Part shown: positions 1 to 6,767 of the stretch, in pieces
Layout of the letters: the number at the start of each line of letters is the position of its first letter
Numbering within the stretch: position 1 is the stretch's first letter
NCBI GenBank assembly: GCA_028697515.1
Contig: JAQVEY010000041.1
Coordinates: 1-11,215 of the forward strand
Direction: 5' to 3'
DNA length: 11,215 nt
From: Bacteroidales bacterium
GTDB taxonomy: Bacteria > Bacteroidota > Bacteroidia > Bacteroidales > ML635J-15
Made by a program: the position numbers and the translations under genes
The notes under the pieces: model-generated
What the model saw: only the letters and a program-made list of their open reading frames with translations
Database searches by the model: none
What the model was told of the DNA's origin: nothing

Positions 1-204
1 CCGTTACTTAACCGTTAATAAACGACTATGAGTTATAATCATCTGATATTCAACACTATACTGCTTATAGATTTTGTGCTATTTTTCAATTTTTTCACTA
101 ATTATTATCCGTTACTTAACCGTTAACAAACGACTATGAGTTATAATCGTCTGATATTCAACACGATACTGCTTACTGATTTTGTGTTATTTTTCAATTT
201 TTTC
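1..204. repeat. 108-bp tandem repeat, two visible copies
   Basis: Positions 1-96 recur at 109-204 with only a handful of substitutions, so the period is 108 bp; the 12 bp at 97-108 separate the matched parts. Each copy opens with ccgttacttaaccgtta and ends in a T-rich run. All frames contain many stops, so it is not coding. The first copy starts exactly at the window edge, so the array may continue to the left. I see nothing recognisable in 205-277. Confidence 0.85.
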
Positions 205-277
205 TCCGCTCACATGTCCTTATTTGTTTTGTGGCTTTAATGGTCGAAAAATACCTTGAGCTAAAAACAAATACATC

Positions 278-369
278 CCCGCTGATTGCTCGGATTTGTA
301 ATCCGAGTGCCTGTTTTATCAAAGGCACGGATTACAATTCCGCTCCAGCGGAAGAGCAACTCGTGCGGG
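278..369. repeat. Imperfect palindromic intergenic element
   Basis: This stretch is more GC-rich than its surroundings and folds as a nested dyad. The outer arms are cccgc (278-282) with gcggg (365-369), then ttgctc (286-291) with gagcaa (354-359). The inner arms are 291-311 with 324-342, differing by one mismatch and one extra base. The left inner arm is itself a hairpin, ctcggatt-tgt-aatccgag (289-307). Similar palindromes are scattered between genes in many Bacteroidota and produce spurious short reading frames. It lies about 40 bp beyond the stop of the minus-strand OmpA-domain gene and could stop its transcription, although no clear T tract follows. Confidence 0.7.
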
Positions 370-411
370 AGGCAGTGGCGGGCTGGGATGTAGTGTACGG
401 AGGAAATAAAA

Positions 412-1647
412 TCAATTTAACCTTTCACACAAAATATCCTCAGGACTTTTCTCCACATAAGATGCAGGTAGAGGTTTAAAGTAATTACGTTTAACTCTAA
501 AAATTCCATTTGACTTATTAAATTTAAGTTCGGTTAGCTGTCCTTCAGCAATGTATGGATGCTTTTTTTTGTCATAAGCAAGTATGGTTAGTTGTGGATT
601 TTTATCAAGTACAACCTCATCAATCTGATAAATATTTGCTTTCCTTCTCTGAGCACGTGAGAGATACATTTCGCCGGGATATGTCTGACAAATATCAACA
701 GATTTAAAACCACGAACCCTGATTTTAGGACCTTCTTTCTGGCACAAAACACCTACTGGTTTATCAATATTTATTCCGCCAAAAGAATTAAGTTCAAAAA
801 CATAGAATCTTTGTCCTTTATCTTCAGTGGACATCTTGCTGTCAATTTTCCTCCACACTTTTTCGCCTTTCTTATTTAATTCTTCAACATAAATTTTCAT
901 TTCTTCATCGAATTCTTTTCCTGACTCAATAGGTATTTTGTAAATAATTTTACGGTTTCCACCAGGAGTAAGTTCAACTGTATCAAGCATTGGTTTTACA
1001 TATAACATTCCGGCAGAAGTTAAGCAGTTTCCATCATCGGTTTGCAGGCTACTATTATTATTTAATAGATCACAAACAGAATACACCTCGGTAATCTTGA
1101 AATCAATATCACTAATTTTAGTTGGGAAAAAAGTCCCTGCAAAAATAATAATCTGTGCACCACCGTTTGTATATATAATAGTATCATTTTCGAACTGACG
1201 ATACAAATCATAAGAAGTTAATGTGTCTTGTTTTGTTGCTATTTCAGGAATATAAACGCGCATGTGTACACTTCGGTTTAACTGTAAATCAACACTATTA
1301 TCGGCATTTAATAACGGACGGTTTTCGCCAAAATAATCATAAGTTATTCGATCCGACTCAAAGCCTTGTGCATTTAGATAATCAGCCACAGTTTTAACTC
1401 GATTTTCGGATAAAATCAGATTATCGGAAATATTTCCGCTCGAATCGGCTCTACCACTAAGACAGATTTTATAGTTTTTGTTATTAATTCCGCTTAGTAA
1501 ACTATCAATAACCTGTTTCTGTGAGGTTTTAAGCTCGAATTTATCAATATCGAACAGTACGATTGCCTCCGATTTTATCTGAGCAAAAATATTCGATGTG
1601 GACAACAGTACAATACATAACGCTGTATTTAAGATTACAATTTTCAT
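412..1647 (-). CDS. Exported OmpA-domain protein with ZU5-like C-terminal region
   Basis: The 411-residue product starts with a signal peptide (about 1-22, hydrophobic core then SNIFAQ). Residues 28-132 form an OmpA/MotB-type peptidoglycan-binding domain. The aspartate in GRADSSG (D68) and the arginine in LSENR (R83) sit where this family contacts diaminopimelate, and a GENRPLL...NRSV segment follows. Residues 160-300 resemble the ZU5-like domain of Bacteroidota exported proteins: GGAQIIIFAGTFFP, then SAGMLYV and an SFGGINIDKP segment. The remaining 110 residues are unassigned. OmpA domains are usually C-terminal; here the domain comes first. A periplasmic role tethering an envelope component to peptidoglycan is inferred. 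The gene is divergent from the GT39-like gene, with no operon partner visible. I saw no TAnnTTTG box upstream and no Shine-Dalgarno, as is usual in this phylum. Confidence 0.85.
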   Translation of the reverse strand: MKIVILNTALCIVLLSTSNIFAQIKSEAIVLFDIDKFELKTSQKQVIDSLLSGINNKNYKICLSGRADSSGNISDNLILSENRVKTVADYLNAQGFESDRITYDYFGENRPLLNADNSVDLQLNRSVHMRVYIPEIATKQDTLTSYDLYRQFENDTIIYTNGGAQIIIFAGTFFPTKISDIDFKITEVYSVCDLLNNNSSLQTDDGNCLTSAGMLYVKPMLDTVELTPGGNRKIIYKIPIESGKEFDEEMKIYVEELNKKGEKVWRKIDSKMSTEDKGQRFYVFELNSFGGINIDKPVGVLCQKEGPKIRVRGFKSVDICQTYPGEMYLSRAQRRKANIYQIDEVVLDKNPQLTILAYDKKKHPYIAEGQLTELKFNKSNGIFRVKRNYFKPLPASYVEKSPEDILCERLN

Positions 1648-1831
1648 CTTGACATAATTTTATATTACAACAATTATTATATTTATATGCTTACGGTAAC
1701 CCTAAACTCACTATTAGGGCTATTATTACTTTTGCAGTATGCTATTATTTAACGCAAATGCTTATAATAAAATTGTTAAAAAATTAAGTTTTTTTAGCTC
1801 ACTCACAAATATGAAATAATCACAACCTCTT

Positions 1832-1880
1832 CGCTGCCTTTAGATTGCATCGTGTGACTTGATGCAATCGTGCGGCAGCG
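1832..1880. repeat. Long hairpin element in divergent gap
   Basis: Two nested stems are perfect: cgctgcc (1832-1838) with ggcagcg (1874-1880), and gattgcatc (1843-1851) with gatgcaatc (1861-1869). They are separated by a 4x4-nt internal loop and closed by a 9-nt loop. It is followed at 1896-1908 by tttaacgggattc, which recurs after another intergenic element at 6615-6627. No T tract follows, so it does not look like an intrinsic terminator. In the rest of the 1648-1945 gap I see only a weak stem, ccctaa (1700-1705) with ttaggg (1714-1719). Confidence 0.75.
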
Positions 1881-1890
1881 CCTATATTTG
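1859..1890 (+). promoter_or_regulatory. Predicted Bacteroidota promoter for the GT39-like gene
   Basis: TATATTTG at 1883-1890 matches the -7 consensus TAnnTTTG. A TTG at 1859-1861 lies 21 bp upstream, within the usual spacing for the -33 element. Transcription would start near 1896, giving a leader of about 50 nt before the ATG at 1946. The -33 element falls at the loop and right arm of the hairpin element 1832-1880, so the element would be part of the promoter. Confidence 0.5.
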
Positions 1891-1945
1891 ATTATTTTAA
1901 CGGGATTCATACTGTTTAATCTCCTGCTTTTAGTATTTTTGAGAA

Positions 1946-3157
1946 ATGAATTTGTTACAAAATAATATTATCCTGTCGTTGTTGAATTACTTACAAAAAA
2001 ATAAGAATCTTATATTTTATATAATTCTAAGTATTTCTGTTATTTGCTTTCTGTATCTGAATTTTATTAACTGGCAAAGTGGTAAAATTTCGAATGGCGA
2101 AGTCGGCGTAAAGTATTGGCTGGATACAGAAAGATATATTGGCGGAGCTGACAAAATCATAAACGGCAATGATTTAACTGGCAGAGATTATCACTATACA
2201 GGTTATATGATGATTCTGGCTCTGATACAAATTCTGAATTTACCGTCTGAATCTATTGTTTTTATCCAAATTGCACTAGCTCTTTTTGCTGCATACTTGC
2301 TGTTTGATATAGGAAAATTACTAACGAAATCAAAAATTGCAGGTCTTTTTGCTGTTGCACTATTTTTATGTAATCCCTACATTGTTAAATGGCATTTGTA
2401 TATTCTTACAGAATCTCTCTATACTTCTTTTGTAATTATTTCTTTTTGGTCTTTTGCAAAAGTTTTGACAACAAAGACATTGAAATATTATCTTATCTCT
2501 TTTGCAATTCTTATAATTACAATGTCTATTCGCCCAAACGGATGGATTTTACTCCCTGTCTATATTATAGTAGTGATTATTTCGTTAAAGATTTCATTTA
2601 AACACAAAATAATCAGCGGAATAAGTGTATTTGGAATATTTGTTTTATTGTTGTCAACTGTGCCAATCTTTAATAAAAACATTCAACTCACATCACCTGT
2701 TGACAATCTTCAAAAAGGTGTAACAGTATGGGGTCATGATGAACTAAACCTCGAAATGCCACAGGAACCAGAAATAGACAAAAGCAACTGGACTTCTGGA
2801 TATGAGTATATTGTGAAACATCCCTGGCCTTCAATGAAACTTGCCATGGTTCGCTCTGGCTATACATTGATTCATATAAGACCTTTTCACTCACCAGAAT
2901 ATAAAATGAGGGTACTTTTTTGGATAATCCCGGCCTATATTCTTGCATTTATCGGTATATGGTATTACAGAAAAAACCAAATTTGTTTGGTAGGATTACT
3001 TATGATAATAGGTCATCTTTTGGTAATAGCATTAAGCTATGCCGAACATGATTCACGCTTTGATATTTATGTGTTACCTGTCTTTTATCTTCTTGCCGGA
3101 ATAGGACTAGCATCAATTAAGAATTTCTTGAATCTCAAATGCAAAAAAATCAAATAG
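1946..3157 (+). CDS. GT39/ArnT-like polytopic membrane glycosyltransferase
   Basis: This 403-residue protein is built mainly of membrane segments (near 22-42, 86-122, 130-145, 155-172, 180-217, 222-242, 323-341, 345-365 and 374-390). It shows features of the GT-C fold: an acidic motif in the first extracytoplasmic loop (DTERY, 60-64), a conserved TE pair (155-156), RP at 196-197 and HDSRF (368-372) before the last helix. Such enzymes move a sugar from a polyprenyl-phosphate donor to a lipid, glycan or protein on the outer face of the inner membrane; donor and acceptor cannot be read from sequence. It is shorter than full ArnT or PMT enzymes and lacks a large C-terminal soluble domain. The Omp85 gene follows after 99 bp, so co-transcription is possible. 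No start earlier than the ATG at 1946 is supported. Confidence 0.75.
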   Translation: MNLLQNNIILSLLNYLQKNKNLIFYIILSISVICFLYLNFINWQSGKISNGEVGVKYWLDTERYIGGADKIINGNDLTGRDYHYTGYMMILALIQILNLPSESIVFIQIALALFAAYLLFDIGKLLTKSKIAGLFAVALFLCNPYIVKWHLYILTESLYTSFVIISFWSFAKVLTTKTLKYYLISFAILIITMSIRPNGWILLPVYIIVVIISLKISFKHKIISGISVFGIFVLLLSTVPIFNKNIQLTSPVDNLQKGVTVWGHDELNLEMPQEPEIDKSNWTSGYEYIVKHPWPSMKLAMVRSGYTLIHIRPFHSPEYKMRVLFWIIPAYILAFIGIWYYRKNQICLVGLLMIIGHLLVIALSYAEHDSRFDIYVLPVFYLLAGIGLASIKNFLNLKCKKIK

Positions 3158-3256
3158 AATCTGAATAAAGAAATTAACATAAGCAATTTGATAAAACAGA
3201 TGTAAATTGTCTTTTAATGAAAAGAAACGGACAATATTTGATATATATTTGCAAGT

Positions 3257-5692
3257 ATGAAAAGAACTGACTGTAAAATATTAAAAAACAGAATTGTTTT
3301 GTATTTAACAATATTTGCTGTAACAGTTTTGTTATTTTCATGTCGTTCGACAAAACATGTTCCCGACGACAGATTTCTTTTATCAAAAGTAAGTTTTGAC
3401 TGCGACAATTCAGAAATTGATATAGAAGAACTTGAGACTACATTGAAACAAAAACCTAATCGTAAAGCTCTTGGCATAAGATTCTATCTTATAATATATA
3501 ATAGTGTAAATCCGGAAAAAGAAGCTGCTCGAGAGAAAAAAAGAAAAATTAAAGAAACTGAAATCAATAAGCGACGAGCTGCAAAAGGTAAAAGCCCTAA
3601 AGAAAAAATATACTTTACAAGGTGGTTAACAGGAATTGGTGAAGCACCGGTTATTTATGACGAATATGCAAAAGACAAAACTGTTTCGACTATAAAATCA
3701 TATTTGCATGCCCAATCATATTACGAGGCCGAGATAACAGTTCTTGAAAATACCAAAAAGAAAAAGAAATCGCTGACTTATCAAATTAAGACTGGTAAAC
3801 CATTTATAATAACACATATAAATTATGACATTGGCGATCCTTTCGTCAATGAACTGGTCATGCTTGATACAACTAACTCACTTATAAGAACAAATTCGAA
3901 ATTTAACACAGACAATCTCCAAACTGAAAGAGAAAGACTGGTTAGAATGTTAAAGTCGAACGGATACTATTATTTTTCAATTAATAATATCCATTATTAT
4001 GCAGATACTACGATTAATCGTTACGAAACAGAATTAACCCTGACAATAAAAAAATCTTTCAGTGAGGACAATGTTCCGGAAACCCAGAATTTCATTTCAC
4101 AAATTGTTAGAAATGTATATGTTTATGCAGATTACAATGCTCAACTTGCAATAGCAAATCCCACAGAATACTACGGAAGTATGGATACCCTTGAAGTAGA
4201 TGGTCTTAAAATTATATATAGAAATGCTTTAAAAATAAAACCTTCGATATTTCTTCAATCGTGTTTTATTAAACCCGGCGACAGATATAATATTGTTAAT
4301 GTAGAAAAAACACACAGCCATCTGTCGAACCTAAAACAGTTTAAACTAATAAATATTAAATTTAATGCTTCAGAAGATGTTTTTTTGGATACTCAAAAAG
4401 AAAAATTCTTAGATGCACATATTTATCTTACGCCATTGATAAAACAATCATACTCACTTGAACTTGAAGGCAATAACACCTCGGGAAATCTTGGTATGGC
4501 CGGTGTCGTTTCTTATCATAATAAAAATCTTATTAAAGGGGCTCAGATTTTCTCGGTAAAAGGGAGTTTGTCATTTCAGACAATTAAAGCAGCCGAGGAA
4601 GAAGAAGAATTAAGAACAAAATTCTTCAACACTTTAGAATATGGGGGAGAATTAAAACTTAATATTCCAAAGTTAATGATTCCGTTTTATGAAAATTATG
4701 ACTTTGTAAAAAATCATAATCCCAAAACTCAAATATCAACATCGTTCAGCTATCAACAAAGGCCTGACTACACCAGATCTATTGCAAATGCAAGCTTTGG
4801 TTATTTTTGGAAGGGGGCTAAAAATAAAAACATAACACATTATTTCAATCCTATTGAGTTGTATTCTGTTAAAATATTTGATTTTAATCCCGAATTTCAA
4901 CAACAAATACAAAACCTATATATTAAATACTCATACGAAGATCAATTGCTTTCGGTAATTAGTTACGATTTGATGTTTAACAATCAAAGCCTTACTAAAT
5001 CAAAAAGTTTTTCATATTTATGGTTTAATATTGAAACAAGTGGTAATATTCCAAATGCTGTATATTCCTTAGCCGGAATAGAGCCTGTTGATGGCTCATA
5101 CAAGTTTATGGGAGTGGAATTTGCTCAATTTGTTAAAACTGATATTGATTATCGCTACTATCAAGTATTTGACGAAAATAGAAGTCTTGTTTACAGAGGG
5201 TTTTTTGGAATAGGAGTCCCATATGGTAATTCGACAAAAGGTTTGCCATTTATAAAAAAATACTTTATAGGTGGAGCAAATGATATAAGAGCCTGGAAGG
5301 TAAGATCAATTGGTCCGGGTTCATATAATAATCCAAATATCAGCTATGACCAAATAGCAGATATGAAAGTAATGTTTAATCTGGAATATCGTTTTAAGCT
5401 TGTTTCTTTCGTTAACGGAGCTGTTTTCCTCGATGCAGGTAATATATGGGCAATAGACAAAAACGATAACAGAGCCGGAGCTCTTTTTGACTGGTACCGA
5501 TTTTACAGAGAAATTGCAATTGGCACAGGTTTCGGAACAAGAATTGACCTTTCTTTCTTTATTATCAGATTTGATTTCGGTATTCCATTGTACGACCCAT
5601 CCTCTCCTCTTGGACAAAGATGGCTTGGAACTTTCGAAACTTTCGAATTTAGCGATTTTACTTTTAACTTTGGTATAGGTTATCCTTTTTAA
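3257..5692 (+). CDS. tamL: TamL-type Omp85 outer-membrane assembly lipoprotein
   Basis: The 811-residue protein has a lipoprotein signal (VLLFSC, lipidated Cys at 29) followed by the STKHVPDD/FLL segment typical of Bacteroidota TamL. POTRA-like repeats occupy roughly 40-270, with a Lys/Arg-rich insert (about 90-120) then RWLTGIGEAPVIYDE, also seen in TamL proteins. The C-terminal half (about 400-811) is the Omp85 16-strand barrel (surface antigen D15 family). It carries the loop-6 motif GGANDIRAW (672-680), with R678 as the key arginine and Ala replacing the Gly of canonical VRGF/Y, and it ends in a C-terminal Phe. TamL is thought to work with inner-membrane-anchored TamB in building the outer membrane. 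No tamB-like gene is adjacent on either side here, which is unusual. The next gene starts 10 nt after the stop. A BamA-like or other Omp85 role is the main alternative, but the lipobox argues for TamL. Confidence 0.85.
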   Translation: MKRTDCKILKNRIVLYLTIFAVTVLLFSCRSTKHVPDDRFLLSKVSFDCDNSEIDIEELETTLKQKPNRKALGIRFYLIIYNSVNPEKEAAREKKRKIKETEINKRRAAKGKSPKEKIYFTRWLTGIGEAPVIYDEYAKDKTVSTIKSYLHAQSYYEAEITVLENTKKKKKSLTYQIKTGKPFIITHINYDIGDPFVNELVMLDTTNSLIRTNSKFNTDNLQTERERLVRMLKSNGYYYFSINNIHYYADTTINRYETELTLTIKKSFSEDNVPETQNFISQIVRNVYVYADYNAQLAIANPTEYYGSMDTLEVDGLKIIYRNALKIKPSIFLQSCFIKPGDRYNIVNVEKTHSHLSNLKQFKLINIKFNASEDVFLDTQKEKFLDAHIYLTPLIKQSYSLELEGNNTSGNLGMAGVVSYHNKNLIKGAQIFSVKGSLSFQTIKAAEEEEELRTKFFNTLEYGGELKLNIPKLMIPFYENYDFVKNHNPKTQISTSFSYQQRPDYTRSIANASFGYFWKGAKNKNITHYFNPIELYSVKIFDFNPEFQQQIQNLYIKYSYEDQLLSVISYDLMFNNQSLTKSKSFSYLWFNIETSGNIPNAVYSLAGIEPVDGSYKFMGVEFAQFVKTDIDYRYYQVFDENRSLVYRGFFGIGVPYGNSTKGLPFIKKYFIGGANDIRAWKVRSIGPGSYNNPNISYDQIADMKVMFNLEYRFKLVSFVNGAVFLDAGNIWAIDKNDNRAGALFDWYRFYREIAIGTGFGTRIDLSFFIIRFDFGIPLYDPSSPLGQRWLGTFETFEFSDFTFNFGIGYPF

Positions 5693-5702
5693 TTTGAAAT
5701 CA

Positions 5703-6239
5703 ATGAAAAAACATCTTTTAATATTATTGTTTATTCTTATAAGCGTTTACACAATAGCACAACAAAAAAAATCTATTTTTATTGGAATAAATCCATCTGT
5801 AACTATTGAACAATCATATCCCAGAGGATGTTTCGATATTAATGTTTTTCCTTTAGTACTAGAATACAACATAGCAAAAAACCTAGATATAAGAGGAATA
5901 TGTTTATTGAATTATGGAATAAGGAGGTTTCATTCCACTTTAATTAACATAGGTGCAGAAATAACTGTCCCATATTATTTAAGATTTTCAAATTCATCTC
6001 CACAAACCCCATCAGGTTTTTTTGTTGCATTAGGCTCTGCGTTTACAAGAAATATTTATTATAAGCATAAAAGTGTATCTGTTTTCCTTGAGCCCGGATA
6101 TAATTTCTTATTGAATGACAATTTTTCTCTGATAGTTGACTTGCAATACGGAAGAACATTTTTTTTGTATGATGACGGTCATAATATAAGTGGTAACCAT
6201 TTCGGAGTAAAATTTATACTCGGCTGGTGGGTTAAATGA
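5703..6239 (+). CDS. Small predicted outer-membrane beta-barrel protein
   Basis: I chose the ATG at 5703, giving 178 residues. An in-frame TTG at 5694 would add three residues but sits 1 nt after the tamL stop. Residues 1-20 are a clear signal peptide (MKKHLLILLF core, cleavage near IAQ). The rest alternates hydrophobic and polar residues with Gly/aromatic-rich strands (IFIGINPSV, NLDIRGICLLNYG, FFVALGSAFTR, VSVFLEPGYNF, FSLIVDLQYG, HFGVKFILGWW). This is compatible with an eight-stranded outer-membrane barrel of the OmpW/OmpX size class. It does not match a family I can name. The 10-nt gap after tamL implies one transcript, so it may be a client or accessory of the TamL barrel; that is inference from position only. 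Confidence 0.7.
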   Translation: MKKHLLILLFILISVYTIAQQKKSIFIGINPSVTIEQSYPRGCFDINVFPLVLEYNIAKNLDIRGICLLNYGIRRFHSTLINIGAEITVPYYLRFSNSSPQTPSGFFVALGSAFTRNIYYKHKSVSVFLEPGYNFLLNDNFSLIVDLQYGRTFFLYDDGHNISGNHFGVKFILGWWVK

Positions 6240-6444
6240 TTTTCAAGATTTCGTTCCAACACTCTGAGTTTTGAGAAGGCTAAGGTATCTTTACTTCTGA
6301 TTCTAGCATTATCATACTGTTCGTAATTCGTTTGTTCGAATATTCGATTGCTCTGACTTCGAAATTCAAGGCTAAGGCTAAGGCTGAGGCTAAGGTATTT
6401 TCACTTCTGGTTCTTGCATTATCATACTGTTCGTACTTCGTCTT

Positions 6445-6474
6445 TTCGATTGTTCGTTGTTCGATTGTTCGTTT
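6445..6474. repeat. 15-bp tandem duplication, TTCG-rich
   Basis: ttcgattgttcgttg (6445-6459) is followed directly by ttcgattgttcgttt (6460-6474), 14 of 15 identical. It lies downstream of repeat unit B, in a run of ttcg/gttcg words that also occurs after unit A (6331-6350). Confidence 0.8.
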
Positions 6475-6475
6475 G

Positions 6476-6627
6476 TCCCGAGCCATAGGCTCGTGCCCCG
6501 TAAACGAGGGTTTAGAAAGATCCTCGTTAAAACAAGAAATTGCTATGCATGCTTTTTTAACGAGTCTGCTATTGAAGAAATTGAAATTATAATACTTGTA
6601 ATTGCAATTTCTGATTTAACGGGATTC
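6476..6627. repeat. Multi-hairpin intergenic element between repeat units
   Basis: It begins with tcccg (6476-6480) and ends in tttaacgggattc (6615-6627), whose cggga is the reverse complement of the start. Inside are four perfect stems. These are cgagcc-ata-ggctcg (6479-6493), aacgagg (6503-6509) with cctcgtt (6522-6528), ctcgttaaaa (6523-6532) with ttttaacgag (6555-6564), and agaaattgc (6535-6543) with gcaatttct (6604-6612). The second and third share bases 6523-6528 and cannot form together. It looks like a small non-coding mobile or structured repeat placed between units B and C. Exact ends are uncertain. Confidence 0.55.
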
Positions 6628-6704
6628 TGACTTCAAAATTCAAGGCTGAGACTGAGGCTAAGGTATTTACACTTCTGGTTCTAAAGTTATGACGCTATTC
6701 TTCA

Positions 6705-6752
6705 CTCCAACGCGAGTGCTTCGATAGACTCATCAACAAACTCTCGCTGGAG
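6705..6752. repeat. Inverted repeat downstream of PHPT1-like gene
   Basis: ctccaacgcgag (6705-6716) is the reverse complement of ctctcgctggag (6741-6752) except for two positions, with a 24-nt loop. It sits 16 bp beyond the stop of the minus-strand gene at 6768. No T tract follows on the minus strand, so it fits a palindromic repeat better than a terminator for that gene. Confidence 0.55.
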
Positions 6753-6767
6753 TTTTGGAAGTTTTAA

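Larger units (their letters stand above)
6262..6700. repeat. Three dispersed repeat units with AAGGCT hexamers
   Basis: Three related units lie between genes. Unit A is about 6262-6330, B about 6352-6440 and C about 6625-6700. Each has a ctctga/ttctga start, AAGGCT-type hexamers, then aaggtat...acttctg. A and B match at 49 of 55 positions over 6276-6330 versus 6386-6440, an offset of 110 bp. C is similar to B up to about 6683 and then diverges. Hexamer number differs: one plus a partial in A, four in B (6368-6391) and three in C (6642-6659), as expected of slippage. The unit repeat is not coding. Nothing else is recognisable in 6240-6261. Confidence 0.75.

Noticed and set aside
1-204. Integron attC sites or a CRISPR array
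   Set aside because: The unit contains a TAACAAACG-like string, but there are no cassette genes, no integrase and no matching inverse core pair. A 108-bp unit without short repeats and variable spacers is not CRISPR.
231-479. 82-codon plus-strand frame (starts MALMVEKYLELK)
   Set aside because: It is a translation of the palindromic element 278-369 plus antisense of the OmpA-domain gene; such frames come from dispersed repeats in this phylum and have no protein-like features.
1934-1941. TATTTTTG before the GT39-like gene as a leaderless promoter
   Set aside because: It also fits TAnnTTTG, but there is no -33 element and the box at 1883-1890 has a correctly spaced TTG.
3206-3235. Stem between the GT39-like gene and tamL as a terminator
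   Set aside because: attgtctttt pairs with aaaag and acaat only with a 6-nt bulge, and no T tract follows.
3244-3251. TATATTTG box just before tamL as a promoter
   Set aside because: It matches TAnnTTTG but ends 5 nt before the ATG and lacks a TTG at the right distance; transcription would begin at or inside the start codon.
5694-5702. TTG start for the small barrel protein
   Set aside because: It would add only MKS ahead of a standard signal peptide; the ATG at 5703 gives the typical MKK start.
6332-6592. 86-codon plus-strand frame with a KAKAKAEAK stretch
   Set aside because: It translates the AAGGCT hexamers, the TTCG repeats and the multi-hairpin element; composition follows the DNA repeats and nothing resembles a protein family.
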